NCBI GenBank assembly: GCA_963693365.1
Contig: CAVNZM010000029.1
Location: 1-52,067 of the forward strand
Length of the DNA stretch: 52,067 bases
Reading direction: 5' to 3'
DNA from: Amoebidium appalachense
Lineage: Eukaryota; Ichthyosporea
Under the pieces are notes generated by a model. It ran no database searches. It was given only the letters and a program-made list of their open reading frames with translations, and was not told the origin of the DNA. How positions within the stretch are numbered: the stretch's first letter is position 1; each line of letters opens with the position of its first letter. Of this stretch, positions 41,292 to 50,959 are shown piece after piece. Position numbers and translations under genes: made by a program.

Positions 41292-41687
41292 ATGGGCGCC
41301 GCCACATCGCAACCGGTCGTGTGCCTCCCCGCTCACACCTACTTCGTGACGACCGACGCGGACCCGTCGCTCGTTCTTGTGACGAGGCGGCTTGCCGGAA
41401 CCCTCACCGTCGACTGCACCCGTGTCGTCGTGTGGGCAACCACGCGCCCACTCTACCTACTGCCGACCACGCACCTGCGCAACATCCACCCCGACAAGTT
41501 TTCCACGGTCGCCGTTCAGCACGGCTGCGACGCACTCATTGCCGAGCGCCTTGTCCTCGGCGCGGACCCCGAATCCCTCGACCTCGTCCAGCTGGCCGAA
41601 CTCTCCCCCAGGGACTTTCGCTTGTACCGCCGCGCGTTCCTTCGCGAAACCGTGACCACAGACATCAACCAGGCCCAAGCGTGCTAG
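41292..41687 (+). CDS. protein with N-terminal myristoylation motif (131 aa)
   Basis: The ATG at 41292 gives MGAATSQPV, which fits the N-myristoylation consensus (G2, S6). The ORF track runs further up, but this is the ATG following the stop of the membrane gene. The rest is compact with beta-like segments (SLVLVTRRLAGTLTVDCTRV) and a helical C-terminus. It could associate with membranes through the acyl group. It overlaps the convergent Nudix gene by 23 bp. Function unknown. Confidence 0.65.
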   Translation: MGAATSQPVVCLPAHTYFVTTDADPSLVLVTRRLAGTLTVDCTRVVVWATTRPLYLLPTTHLRNIHPDKFSTVAVQHGCDALIAERLVLGADPESLDLVQLAELSPRDFRLYRRAFLRETVTTDINQAQAC

Positions 41688-42333
41688 GGTCGCACCACAC
41701 CAGGTCCTTGAGGAACAGCCCAATGTTGAAATACTGCACGAGGTTGTTGAGGCCGGCAAGGAATGGCCGCCGGAACATGGGATTGCCGGGCATGCCCGGC
41801 ACGGGATGGTTCCAACGTGACCGCAGCGCCACGTCAAACACGTCGTCCGCATGAAACCAATGCATGGTCCGCTTCTCCAGGAAGTCGTACTTAACGCGCA
41901 ACGCCCCGTCGCGTACTTCGGTCGCGCCCGGTAGTGCAAGCTGCCCCGCCACGAGCGCGTGGCGCGCTGCCTCGAATCGGCGCGGTAGGTGCGGGTCAAA
42001 GGGGATCTGCACCATGTACGTAATAAAGTAGCGGTTCTGCCCGGCCGCACCCGCAAACCGCAGCACGTACGCGCGGTCGCGCAGGATGCCCTCGAGCACG
42101 GGGCGCGGCATCACCGTGTCCAGTGTCTCCTCGTAGAACTCCATGACGGTGGTCTCCTCCACGGTCAGGCCCGGCTTGAGGCGCCCCCCAAACACCCCAT
42201 AGCGCCCGTCGCTGTCCTCCTGCCCCAACAGGAACAGTACGCGCCGGTCGTGCACGGCGTAGGGCAGCACACCGGCGCCGATGATGCGGCAGTCGTCGTC
42301 GTGGTAGGGAATGCACATGTCCAGGACCTTCAT
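41665..42333 (-). CDS. Nudix hydrolase
   Basis: The ATG at 42333 gives 222 residues. The Nudix box is GGRLKPGLTVEETTVMEFYE followed by ETL. The conserved G, the E-F-x-E-E metal-binding cluster and the spacing fit, although the first arginine of the RE pair is replaced by methionine. Upstream strands (GAGVLPYAVHDRRVLFLLGQ) match the fold start. Nudix enzymes hydrolyse nucleoside diphosphates linked to X; in poxviruses and asfarviruses related proteins remove mRNA caps. A cap-removal role is possible but not shown here. The 3' end overlaps the myristoylation-motif gene on the other strand. Confidence 0.85.
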   Translation of the reverse strand: MKVLDMCIPYHDDDCRIIGAGVLPYAVHDRRVLFLLGQEDSDGRYGVFGGRLKPGLTVEETTVMEFYEETLDTVMPRPVLEGILRDRAYVLRFAGAAGQNRYFITYMVQIPFDPHLPRRFEAARHALVAGQLALPGATEVRDGALRVKYDFLEKRTMHWFHADDVFDVALRSRWNHPVPGMPGNPMFRRPFLAGLNNLVQYFNIGLFLKDLVWCDPSTLGPG

Positions 42334-42377
42334 CGAGTGAGGGGGAGATAATCTGGAGGTGCGGGGGATTTCAGGAC

Positions 42378-44780
42378 CTACTCCACTGTCCAAGACGAGT
42401 TGCTGAGGGTTACAACGTCGCCATAATCCTTTCGCAACATCACGAACAACATGCCAGCAGGGCTCCGCCCAGGCCCGCTGTTTGTTACCGTGACCGTTAT
42501 CGTGTTTACCGGCAGGCTTAGAGTGGTTTCAAACTTTGGATAGCCTGGCGTGGTCCAGCTGTTTTCTGGCACCGTTGCAATAGAGACACCGTTGATGGCA
42601 ACGGTCGCGGTGTTGTCGCAAACCACATGCATGACGATCACCTGAGCACCATAACTGGCAACGGTTTGCTTGAACGTGCAAACCCCAGGTTCGGCGCCCA
42701 AATTGGCGTTCGGATGGCTCCAAATCCACCTGGCGTTTGGATGTGGGAACTGGCACGTGGTACCCCAGGGAGGTACCGCGGCGTCAAACCTCCCAGACTC
42801 CCCGGCCCACCGTGTCATGCGCCCCTGGTCCCATTGAACCCGTATCCCTTTCAGTTTTTCCGCTTCGCTTGGCACTGCCTCTTCACGTATGTACGTGCGC
42901 TGCGACATATCGCTCCAGGGCGAAATACTGGTGTCGCCGTTTGCCCAGGGCTGCAAGGGCCACGCCGCCACACCCTTGCGCATGTAACAGTAGCCCTTCT
43001 TTCCACCGGCTGTCAGCTGCACGGGTGCATACCCAAACTGTACACAGTCCAACGTGGCCTCCGCACGGGCCATGCACTGCACTGCACTCCCAAAGCCCCA
43101 GTTGCTGGGGTCCAGCCAGTCGTTGTAAATGTTCGTGGTGGAGTGATCCGCCATCTGGTCAAACATGTACCAACGCCCCCGCAGAAAGGGGGTGTAGACG
43201 TACCAGCCAGCCCAGTCGTTCCAGCGCCATGGCAACGTCGGTGCTGAAGCGGGATAGTAAGATGCCGACTTGTAACTGGATGCAACCACAGTCGCCGATG
43301 GCATATTCTGTGAAATCATGTCCTCCCGTACGTAGGCCGAATAGCCATACTGTGTCGCGCTTGGCTGCAAGCCACTGTCCGCCAGCGTCTTCACGTCGGA
43401 TAGAGCTGTAAATCCGGGATACGTGGCATAAGGCGGGCTTACTTGATACACATAGAGCACACCTGTATAGCCGTTGGCGTCTGCATGCTCTACGAGCCGG
43501 GCGAACTCGTGGGTCCCGACGGGGCTTTCCCCAGTTACAGGCCCGGTTCCACGGTTAACCATACACTTGCGTGCACACTGCATCCATCGGTGCCTGGTGG
43601 TCTGGGGGGCCACACACACGTAGTCCCAGCTGCCGTCTTCGAACATGTACACTCTCTGCTGGTTCGCCTCCACCTCCGCTTCACCCCCAGACTCCCAGCG
43701 CCCAAACGCGTTGAAGTACTCGCAGTAGATCAGATACATCTGCCGACGCGCGGGTGTGCCGCTTGCGTAGGTACACACGATAGCCCCTGTTGGGGGCCCG
43801 CCTATCTTGCGCCTGCGGTATGCCATGTATCCGGGCTTGGGGGTGATGAAGAAGAATACACTGGTAGTAATACACCGCTCGCTCCCGAGGGGTCCAACTG
43901 TATAGGCTGCCACGGGCTCGGTGTTGTTCTTACTAACGATCTTGCACGGCACGAGCCCGTGCTCCTTGGTCACGCAGAAGCCCCCCCACACCGGCCCGTA
44001 CTCGTCGCACTGGAACGCAACAGCATTGCGCGGCGGCATGGCCTGGCGTACAAGTGTGTATGTCTCGAACTCCAACTCGTTGCACGCCAGCCGCCTTACG
44101 TCTCGCCCAATAGCCTCGGGGTCCATGCAGTGTAGCACGACGTTCCGCACGCCCACCTCGCTGTAGCTGGTGCCGGCTGTGGTCGCGCCAATGCACACGT
44201 AGCTGCTGCAAGGCGTCACCGACGTCGAAACAGCCGTGCTCGTGATGGTCTGCGTGGCGGTGCCGTGAATGCACGTCACCCGCTTGCCGTGGACCACGTC
44301 GAGGACCACCGGCGTCCACGCCGCCGTCGATGTGTATGCGGCATCGAGGGCCATGGACTGTGAGAGCGTCTCGGTGCTCAGCGTGCCATTCTGTGCGTCC
44401 ATGGTCAGCCGCAGATCCACGTTGGCGCTGTCGCTGCTCGACGCGTGCCTTAGCACGGGGCTCCACACGGCCGCCCAGATCTTTGTGCCCGGCAGCGCCG
44501 TGACGCGCTTCACCCGCATCTCAAAGGTGAGTGTGAACCGGCGGCCCGCATGCACAGGCCAGAACACGTAGCCGAGCTGGCTGGCCGTGCCCGGGGTCAG
44601 CCGGATCTCCCCCCCTGTCTTGTCCATGTATGCACATCCTCCCAGGTGGCCTGTGGCCGGGGCCTGCCAGCCCGTGGCGGCCCACACGACCGGGGTCTCC
44701 CAGACGAGGCACCGCGAGCCCTGCTGGCTGGTGGGCAGCCACGCAATGCGAGCTGTCAGGGCACTCACACGGTCGCCCAT
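42378..44780 (-). CDS. fibre/lectin-like protein, paralogue 1 (800 aa)
   Basis: The ATG at 44780 starts a protein sharing its whole N-terminal 500 residues with the next two genes. The first 20 residues form a short heptad-like helix (MGDRVSALTARIAWLP). A beta-rich LamG/ConA-like domain follows (GEIRLTPGTASQLGYVFWPV, RRFTLTFEMRVK). Then comes a second domain with GRDVRRLACNELEFETYTLV, MPPRNAVAFQ and YMAYRRRKIGGPPTGAIV. Only this copy has an extra C-terminal third, with WIWSHPNANLGAEPG and VCDNTATVAINGVSI, resembling galactose-binding-like modules. It is probably a virion surface fibre or glycan-binding protein. Confidence 0.75.
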   Translation of the reverse strand: MGDRVSALTARIAWLPTSQQGSRCLVWETPVVWAATGWQAPATGHLGGCAYMDKTGGEIRLTPGTASQLGYVFWPVHAGRRFTLTFEMRVKRVTALPGTKIWAAVWSPVLRHASSSDSANVDLRLTMDAQNGTLSTETLSQSMALDAAYTSTAAWTPVVLDVVHGKRVTCIHGTATQTITSTAVSTSVTPCSSYVCIGATTAGTSYSEVGVRNVVLHCMDPEAIGRDVRRLACNELEFETYTLVRQAMPPRNAVAFQCDEYGPVWGGFCVTKEHGLVPCKIVSKNNTEPVAAYTVGPLGSERCITTSVFFFITPKPGYMAYRRRKIGGPPTGAIVCTYASGTPARRQMYLIYCEYFNAFGRWESGGEAEVEANQQRVYMFEDGSWDYVCVAPQTTRHRWMQCARKCMVNRGTGPVTGESPVGTHEFARLVEHADANGYTGVLYVYQVSPPYATYPGFTALSDVKTLADSGLQPSATQYGYSAYVREDMISQNMPSATVVASSYKSASYYPASAPTLPWRWNDWAGWYVYTPFLRGRWYMFDQMADHSTTNIYNDWLDPSNWGFGSAVQCMARAEATLDCVQFGYAPVQLTAGGKKGYCYMRKGVAAWPLQPWANGDTSISPWSDMSQRTYIREEAVPSEAEKLKGIRVQWDQGRMTRWAGESGRFDAAVPPWGTTCQFPHPNARWIWSHPNANLGAEPGVCTFKQTVASYGAQVIVMHVVCDNTATVAINGVSIATVPENSWTTPGYPKFETTLSLPVNTITVTVTNSGPGRSPAGMLFVMLRKDYGDVVTLSNSSWTVE

Positions 44781-44803
44781 AATGCAATCCCCCACAAAAT
44801 GTG

Positions 44804-46405
44804 CTAGGCGAGCATGGCCATGTTCAGGTACCAGCCACAGGCAGCGTGCCAGCGCCACACCAGCTGGTTGGTGTCCGTGTAGTCGGCGTTGGTGTACGCC
44901 GTTGGCGATACACGCGGCTTGGCGTTCTCGAACACGTCGGTGCGGATGATGCACGCCCCGTCCCGCCACGTGGTCTTGGCCGGCCACGACGGGGCCGGCT
45001 TGAAGAAGTACCCCCGCCCCAGTGCCGGCTTGTATGAGTAGTCCACGGCCATCAGCGTGACCCCTTTTGCGGCCGCCATGCGCTCGCCCTCCGCCACGAT
45101 CTCGTCCACGTCCAGGCCCGCGAAGGTAGTCGCCGGTGACCACTCACCACTTACAGAACTTGTGCAGACGCCCCGTGGGAGCGTCACGTACCGCCCCTTG
45201 GTGGTCTGCGGGACGACGCACACGTACTCCCACGACCCGTCGTCTGTAAGCGTGATAGGGCCCATGTATTCACACAGGATCGAACCCCCCGGCTCGTACG
45301 AGCCGTACGTGAACGTGTCCGTGCGTTCCAGAGAGATGAGGTACAGGGTGCCACACTCTTGAGCTGCCCGTGGTTTGCCGATGTACAGCGCGTTAGTGGG
45401 CGGTCCCCCGATCTGCCGCCTGCGCGTTGCAACAAACCCGGCCTTGGGCACCACATAGAAGAACGTTGTGCTTGAGTAGGACGCCCCACCCAGGGCGTAG
45501 TACGCCGTCATCGGGCTTCCGATCGCCGAAATCTTGCACGGCACCATGCCGTGCGCGGATGCGCAGAACCCCGCATAGATCGGCCCCAGATTAACATGTG
45601 CCCCAAACGTCACCGCCCCCGGCGGCGGTCGGCTCGCACGCACAAGCGTGTGCGTGGGAAACTCGAGCTCGTTGATGGCCGTCAGCGCGGCGTCGCACCC
45701 GGGCGGCGGCGCGTTGGTGGTCAGCGTGATGTTGCGCACGGCGTGCTCGCACGAGAGCCCGCCCGTGCGTGCGCACAGCGAGAGGATGGTCGCGCGCGTG
45801 GGGGCAGGCTGTGTGGGCGTCTGGGTGTGCAGCTGCGTCCAGCCCGCTCCCTTGTCCAGCAGCACCTGCAGCCCGTTGGTCTTGGCGGCAAACCGCACCA
45901 TGCACGTCCACCACGCCCCATTGGTGCCGGCTCGGGGGTACGTGGCTGTGCCCAGCACCGTGGCGCCAAAGTACACCCGCGACTGCGCCTCGTACTCGTC
46001 AAACGTCAGCCGGTACGCCTCGGGCTGCAGCAGCTCGTCTTCCCCCTGGTATCGCTGGTCGGAGTACCGTTGCCCCAAGCTAAACCAGTTGGCCCACAAG
46101 GCATCGGCACCGCTGGTCGTGCCGTCGCCGGCCCTGAACTGGAATGCAAGCTGGAAGTTGTCCACGGGTGGCATTACCCACACCACATAGCCGTGCTGGC
46201 TGCCCTGCTTGTCCGTCAGCCGGATCTCCCCGCCCGCCCTGTTCATGTACGCAGTCCCCCCCAGCACGCCCGCCGCCGGCGCCACCCACGCCGTGCCCTG
46301 CTGCGTGGCGCTCCACGTCTCGGCGTTCTCAAGCACCAGCGTCGTCGTGTGCCGCCCTGCCAGCTTGTCGATTCGCGCGTCCAGCGTCGCCAGCCGGTCC
46401 GCCAT
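44804..46405 (-). CDS. fibre/lectin-like protein, paralogue 2 (533 aa)
   Basis: The start is the ATG at 46405. It is homologous to both neighbours: a MADRLATLDARIDKLAG N-terminal helix, GGTAYMNRAGGEIRLTDKQG, FQLAFQFRAGDG, then AALTAINELEFPTHTLVRA and FFYVVPKAGFVATRRRQIGG. The C-terminus ends LVWRWHAACGWYLNMAMLA, similar to the end of paralogue 3. Its ATG is only 33 bp from that of paralogue 3 on the opposite strand, so the pair share a tiny divergent promoter. It is likely a surface protein. The family appears to have arisen by tandem duplication and inversion. Confidence 0.78.
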   Translation of the reverse strand: MADRLATLDARIDKLAGRHTTTLVLENAETWSATQQGTAWVAPAAGVLGGTAYMNRAGGEIRLTDKQGSQHGYVVWVMPPVDNFQLAFQFRAGDGTTSGADALWANWFSLGQRYSDQRYQGEDELLQPEAYRLTFDEYEAQSRVYFGATVLGTATYPRAGTNGAWWTCMVRFAAKTNGLQVLLDKGAGWTQLHTQTPTQPAPTRATILSLCARTGGLSCEHAVRNITLTTNAPPPGCDAALTAINELEFPTHTLVRASRPPPGAVTFGAHVNLGPIYAGFCASAHGMVPCKISAIGSPMTAYYALGGASYSSTTFFYVVPKAGFVATRRRQIGGPPTNALYIGKPRAAQECGTLYLISLERTDTFTYGSYEPGGSILCEYMGPITLTDDGSWEYVCVVPQTTKGRYVTLPRGVCTSSVSGEWSPATTFAGLDVDEIVAEGERMAAAKGVTLMAVDYSYKPALGRGYFFKPAPSWPAKTTWRDGACIIRTDVFENAKPRVSPTAYTNADYTDTNQLVWRWHAACGWYLNMAMLA

Positions 46406-46438
46406 TGCCCACTGCGCACATTTGTTTTGCCCTACTCA

Positions 46439-48074
46439 ATGGCCGACCGCCTCGCCCGCCTCACACAGCGCATCCTCAACCTCGAGGGCTCGCCCCCCCG
46501 ATGTGTGCTCCAGGAGACCCCCGAGACCTGGGCCCGCACCAACTGGGCGTGCCCCACCACCGGCACGCTCGGCGGCAGCGCCTACATGAACAGGGCCAAT
46601 GCCGAGATCCGCCTAACCGACCGCGCCGCCAACCAGACCGGCTACGTGTACTGGCCCGTGTGGCCCGGGCAGCGCTTCGTGCTGTCCTTCAAGTTCAGGA
46701 CCGGCGCAGGGTCCACCCCGCAGAAATCCGGCCTCTATGTGTCCTGGAACCAGCAGAACCCCCTGCCACTCGGCGCTGTCAACGGTGCCGAGTTCCGTGT
46801 CTTCTTCGACCCCACCAACCAGAGGGTGCAGACCTGGCAGCCCAACGGCGCTTTCAGCTTTCCCGGCTGGCCCACCACCGGTACCAACGGCGCCTGGCAG
46901 ACGTGCGTCGTCAGCATCGCACCGGACGCCGGCTACGTGTTCTGTTCTATCGGGAGGCTGCGTCTTACCTACACGCTGGCCAATCTGGCCCCCACGTCCA
47001 CAACCAATACGTTTCTGTCATTGTGCGCCTACACATCCACGGCCGACTACACCGAGCACGCCGTCAAGGACATCGAGCTGTGGACGTACGACCTGGGCGT
47101 GCCTGGCCGCGACGCCCGGTCGCTCGTGCTCAACGAGATCGACGGGGCCGGCTACCGCTGGGTGCGCAGCCCGCGCGTTCCGCCCGGGGCCGTGACGTTT
47201 GGGAGTGACTTGGACAAAGGGCCAACGTACGCCGGGCTGTGCTTGACGTGGGCCCACGGGTCGACCTTTGGAACCATCAGGTGTCTAGACACATCCACCG
47301 ATCGTCTCGCAGGGACCTACACGGCACCGGACGTGGGGGGCATGCCCAACCTCAACGGCTCGGGAAACGTTTCAGTCGGACAACTTCTTCTACCTCGTGC
47401 CCAAGCCCGGCTTCGTGGCTGTGGGGAGGCAATACCCCAACTTTGAAGACACGTGGAGCGCACCACCAGGGAGCGTATGCACAAATTCCATCGCCTATAA
47501 GTCGAGGAAGATAGTGCCGACGTATTTGGTGAACGACTTTTGGACTGGAAATGACTACGCGGGGGCTTCCTACAACGAGGCCATCTATATGGAGCGGGAT
47601 GGCATATCCGAACAGAGCCCTTCCGTTGTCGGGTTCGTCTGTATCGTTCCCCAAGGCGCGAGGCATAGGTACGTGGTCCTCCCCTACGGCATTGCGGTCA
47701 GCTACCGGCAGACCACCATCGTAACGGCACCTGCCACCATGCCTCTTTTGGACACAGATAGTCTGGGCGCACAGATGGAGCCTCTGGACGCCGGGGCCGG
47801 TGCCTCCAGCTCAATTTTGGAATATGCATTTATGAATGGCAGCCCCGTCTACACAACCACGTTCTACAAGGGCTCGCCATGGCCGGTGAAAACTACTATA
47901 GGCATCTACATCACGCGCTCCATCGTGCGCCTGGACGACCTCGAGGGTGCAAAACCCAACGGCACGGTCGACGCGCAGCAGTACAAAACACAGGACTACG
48001 TGGACACGGCGCGCAACCTCACGTGGCGCTGGTGCGAATGGGCGGGATGGTACCTGAACATAAGGCCCATATAG
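46439..48074 (+). CDS. fibre/lectin-like protein, paralogue 3 (frame broken)
   Basis: The ATG at 46439 is chosen by homology (MADRLARLTQRILNLEG); the long open frame upstream is antisense to paralogue 2. It has GGSAYMNRANAEIRLTDRAA, RFVLSFKFRTG, LVLNEIDGAGYRWVRSP and a WYLNIRPI end, like its paralogues. The frame breaks at or after a G6 run (47335-47340) and continues in the +1 frame from about 47360 to 48074 with FFYLVPKPGFVAVGR, again matching the family. The break is likely an indel. Function as for the other two, probably adhesion or surface decoration. Confidence 0.75.
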
Positions 48075-48081
48075 GCAACGT

Positions 48082-49479
48082 TTACTCAAGCCGGGCGACC
48101 AGCGCCTCGAGCGCCGACGTCAGCCGGTCCACGTGGTCGTTGATGGCCAGCACGGCCTCGGCGATCGTCGCCTTGCCCGCGGCGGGCCCCACGGACGGCG
48201 CGGCCCACGTGCCCACGTTGGCCGGCGGGGCGCTCGCGTTCAGCGCAAGCACGGCGGCGGCGATGGTGGTTTTGCTCGCGGCCGGACCGGTGGTGGGGGT
48301 GGTGTAAGTACCCACGACGGATGCATTCGCCTTCAGAGCGAGCTGGGTGTCGACGTACGTCTTGTCACTTTTAAGTGCGAGCTGGGTGTCGACGTACGTC
48401 TTGTCACTCTTCAATGCGAGCTGGGTGTCGACATAGGTCTTGTCACTCTTCAATGCGAGCTGGGTGTCGACATAGGTCTTGTCGGTTTTCAGTGCGAGCT
48501 TGCCATCGGTATATGTGAGGTCTGCTTTTGAGAGCAGTTGGCCATCCACATAACTCTTATCGCTTTTCAATCCGAGCTGGGTATCAACACTAGTTTTGTC
48601 ACTTTTCAACGCGAGCTTGTCGTCTGTATAGGTAAGATCCGCTTTCAAAAGCAGCTGGCTTTCAACAAAGCTCTTGTCGCTTTTCAGGGCCAGCTTTTCA
48701 TCGGTGTATGTCCGATCCGTTTTCAGGGCCAGTTGGGCATCGACGTAGCTTCTGTCAATCTTTAGAGCCAGCTGCCCGTCCACATAGCTCTGGTCGCTTT
48801 TCAGGGCCAGCTTTTCATCGGTGTATGTCCGATCCGTTTTCAGGGCCAGTTGGGCATCGACGTAGCTTCTGTCAATCTTTAGAGCCAGCTGCCCGTCCAC
48901 ATAGCTCTGGTCGCTTTTCAGGACCAGCTTTTCATCGGTGTATGTCCGATCCGTTTTCAGGGCCAGTTGGGCATCGACGTAGCTTCTGTCACTCTTAAGA
49001 GCCAGCTGCCCGTCCACATAGCTCTTGTCGCTTTTCAGTGCTAGCTTCCCATCAACAAACACCACATGGTCTTCGAACCGCTTGTCCAGGTTTTCTACTG
49101 TTACGACATCGGCCTTCAGTTGCAGTCGTGAAACCACACTGTCTTCTTCGGCCCTTTTCTCGACCAACCCCGCCAGCTGTGCAAGAGCGACTTTGTCGGC
49201 CTTCAGCTCCAGCCCGGCCTGCTGTGCCCGCAGTGCAGTGTTGATCTCTTCCACCGTCCTGAGCACGTTGTCGTCGTCGACCGTCAGCGCCGCGTTCAGG
49301 ATCCCGACCGCCGCGCCTAAGGCGAGCCCCGCGCAGGGCCCGTCGACGGGCACGTGGTACGGCAGCACCTGCGCCACACAGGCCGCGGCGTGCTCGAGGT
49401 CGAGCTGTCCCGTGTCGAAGGAGACGGTGTGGGGCAGGCGCGCCTGCTCCCCGCACACCAGCTGCTTGCACCGGAGCAT
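48082..49479 (-). CDS. fibre protein with about twenty 13-residue repeats
   Basis: The ATG at 49479 gives 465 residues. An N-terminal domain with cysteines (MLRCKQLVCGEQA, HAAACVAQVLPY) and a helical segment precede a long repeat region. The unit is 13 residues (GQLALKSDRSYVD and variants, 39 bp) in about twenty tandem copies. Three-unit groups (117 bp) are themselves repeated in the middle. The C-terminus is an Ala-rich globular or helical region ending LTSALEALVARLE. Such LxLKxDxxYVD repeats are typical of phage-like tail-fibre stalks. It probably forms an elongated trimeric fibre. It converges on paralogue 3 with an 8-bp gap. Confidence 0.85.
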   Translation of the reverse strand: MLRCKQLVCGEQARLPHTVSFDTGQLDLEHAAACVAQVLPYHVPVDGPCAGLALGAAVGILNAALTVDDDNVLRTVEEINTALRAQQAGLELKADKVALAQLAGLVEKRAEEDSVVSRLQLKADVVTVENLDKRFEDHVVFVDGKLALKSDKSYVDGQLALKSDRSYVDAQLALKTDRTYTDEKLVLKSDQSYVDGQLALKIDRSYVDAQLALKTDRTYTDEKLALKSDQSYVDGQLALKIDRSYVDAQLALKTDRTYTDEKLALKSDKSFVESQLLLKADLTYTDDKLALKSDKTSVDTQLGLKSDKSYVDGQLLSKADLTYTDGKLALKTDKTYVDTQLALKSDKTYVDTQLALKSDKTYVDTQLALKSDKTYVDTQLALKANASVVGTYTTPTTGPAASKTTIAAAVLALNASAPPANVGTWAAPSVGPAAGKATIAEAVLAINDHVDRLTSALEALVARLE

Positions 49480-49494
49480 TGGTTACGGCCCTAA

Positions 49495-50052
49495 TTAAAA
49501 CCGGCCCTTCCGGCAGAACAGGTACCACAGCCCGTGCAGCAGCGCATCCGCCAAATCGTCCTTCTTGCCTTCGCGCTCGAACTTGTCCCGCCACCCCTGC
49601 TCACCCTGCACCTCCAGCGCCTGTCGGGTGTCCTCGACCGCCCGCCGCTTGTACACCGCATAGGCCGCCTTGCCGGTCTCTGCGGGCGTCCGCCCCATGC
49701 GCGCGAGCCACGCCCCGCACTGGTTCTTCCGCGTGCCGTGCTGCAGCACCACCCCAGGCCCCCGGCCCTCGACCAGTCGCCGGGTCACGAAGTACCCCTG
49801 CAGCACGTGCGCCAGCACCGAAAGCTTGGTCACCATCTGCTGCTCGATCACCACCACGTCCACACCCTCGAGCATGCGCGCCTCCTCGTGCAGCCGCCGC
49901 AGCAGCAGCTGAACGAGCACGGCCGCCGGCGTGTTCGGGTTGCCCACGGCCCACCGCTCCCAGCTGTGGATCTCGAACGCGCCCCCTGGGGTGTCGGCCA
50001 CGACGCACACGACAAGATTCAAGAACCCAACGTCGATGGCCGCCACGCGCAT
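49495..50052 (-). CDS. poxvirus A22-type Holliday-junction resolvase (RuvC-like)
   Basis: The ATG at 50052 gives 185 residues, right for this family. The RNase-H-fold catalytic acids are visible: AAIDVGFLN (first Asp), DVVVIEQQMV (Glu), and KKDDLADALLHGLWY (final Asp pair). The spacing and the KKDDxADALL end match the poxvirus A22/iridovirus-type resolvases that cleave branched DNA during genome concatemer resolution and packaging. This is strong evidence for a nucleocytoplasmic large DNA virus. A TATAAAG box lies about 35 bp upstream in the 76-bp divergent promoter. Confidence 0.93.
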   Translation of the reverse strand: MRVAAIDVGFLNLVVCVVADTPGGAFEIHSWERWAVGNPNTPAAVLVQLLLRRLHEEARMLEGVDVVVIEQQMVTKLSVLAHVLQGYFVTRRLVEGRGPGVVLQHGTRKNQCGAWLARMGRTPAETGKAAYAVYKRRAVEDTRQALEVQGEQGWRDKFEREGKKDDLADALLHGLWYLFCRKGRF

Positions 50053-50128
50053 TTTGAGCGCCAAGCGCACCGCGCGCGCTTTATAAGCCGTCCGCCGCGC
50101 CCCGCGTCGCAAATGTGCGCGTAGACAA
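50053..50128. promoter_or_regulatory. 76-bp divergent promoter with TATA element
   Basis: Minus-strand CTTATAAAGC lies about 32-41 bp from the resolvase ATG. The opposite gene starts at 50129. No CCAAT box is seen, which differs from the other promoter class. Confidence 0.5.
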
Positions 50129-50908
50129 ATGGACGGCAGACATACCTGGCTTGCGTGGGCGGTGATCTGTGTGGCGCTGCTGTACATGTATGTGGCACGG
50201 CACGACTACGCCGGCGCCGGCTACGAGGACGTGGCCAAGGCGGAGGCCCCCCCGCTGGCCGCACCCACCAACCCGCCGGACCAGTTCCAGCCGGGCCTCA
50301 ACCCTGACCGCACAAGACTGCACGCCCCGAACAAGGGCGCCACCGACAAGTACGGCATCAACAGGCCCTGCAACCCCGCGGACCGCCTCAACACGAAGGT
50401 CATGGAGGTCCCCCTGGACGAACACGTTGGGCGTGTGCGCCCTCTCAATCCCTACCTCAAACCCAGCGGCGTGGACAACAGGGGAGATGCCGGTGACCGC
50501 GCGCCTTTGGCCGAGGGCGTGCCCTTGCTGACGGGTCGGGCAATCGACGGCCACAGTCATCCCGAGCAGCAGCAGACGCGCGCCGCGTCAATGCGCGAGC
50601 TCTACCGCGTGAAGACCCGCGGCGGCATCTACAACGCGTCGTTGAAGGACTACCCGGCCCGTCCGGAGGCCGTGCTCAACAACCGCGAGGACGTGCGCAC
50701 CGGTGTGCGCGCCCCGCTGCCGACGTTCGCGTTCGACCCGGTCCGGAGTGACCAGCCCCAGCACGTGGAGAAGACCCGGCGCGGCATTCGGACGCACGAC
50801 TTCGGGCAGATTACGGGGCTCGCAAACACCGACGTGCCTATGATGCCGATCCCCGACCTGGTGGGGGGGGGCACTCTGCCACAGGACTTCAATGTCAAGC
50901 TGCGTTAA
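50129..50908 (+). CDS. virion-type membrane-anchored protein (259 aa)
   Basis: The ATG at 50129 is followed by a short lumenal start and a membrane helix (LAWAVICVALLYMYVA). The remaining 230 residues are hydrophilic and rich in Pro, Asn, Arg and Gly with few strong secondary elements (NPYLKPSGVDNRGDAG, RTHDFGQITGLANTDVPMMP). It looks like a type II-like anchored tail that packs against the capsid. No family recognised. It is divergent from the resolvase and upstream of the SWIB gene. Confidence 0.75.
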   Translation: MDGRHTWLAWAVICVALLYMYVARHDYAGAGYEDVAKAEAPPLAAPTNPPDQFQPGLNPDRTRLHAPNKGATDKYGINRPCNPADRLNTKVMEVPLDEHVGRVRPLNPYLKPSGVDNRGDAGDRAPLAEGVPLLTGRAIDGHSHPEQQQTRAASMRELYRVKTRGGIYNASLKDYPARPEAVLNNREDVRTGVRAPLPTFAFDPVRSDQPQHVEKTRRGIRTHDFGQITGLANTDVPMMPIPDLVGGGTLPQDFNVKLR

Positions 50909-50959
50909 CGTTAACTGACTATCGGGTGAACGCGGTGATTTTTATTTCGGCATCGGGCA

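Noticed and set aside
45551-46438. Upstream extension of the plus-strand fibre ORF
   Set aside because: It is antisense to paralogue 2, and homology fixes the real start at 46439.
48133-48998. Plus-strand ORFs opposite the fibre repeats
   Set aside because: They are repetitive mirror frames of the 39-bp repeat, with no independent support.
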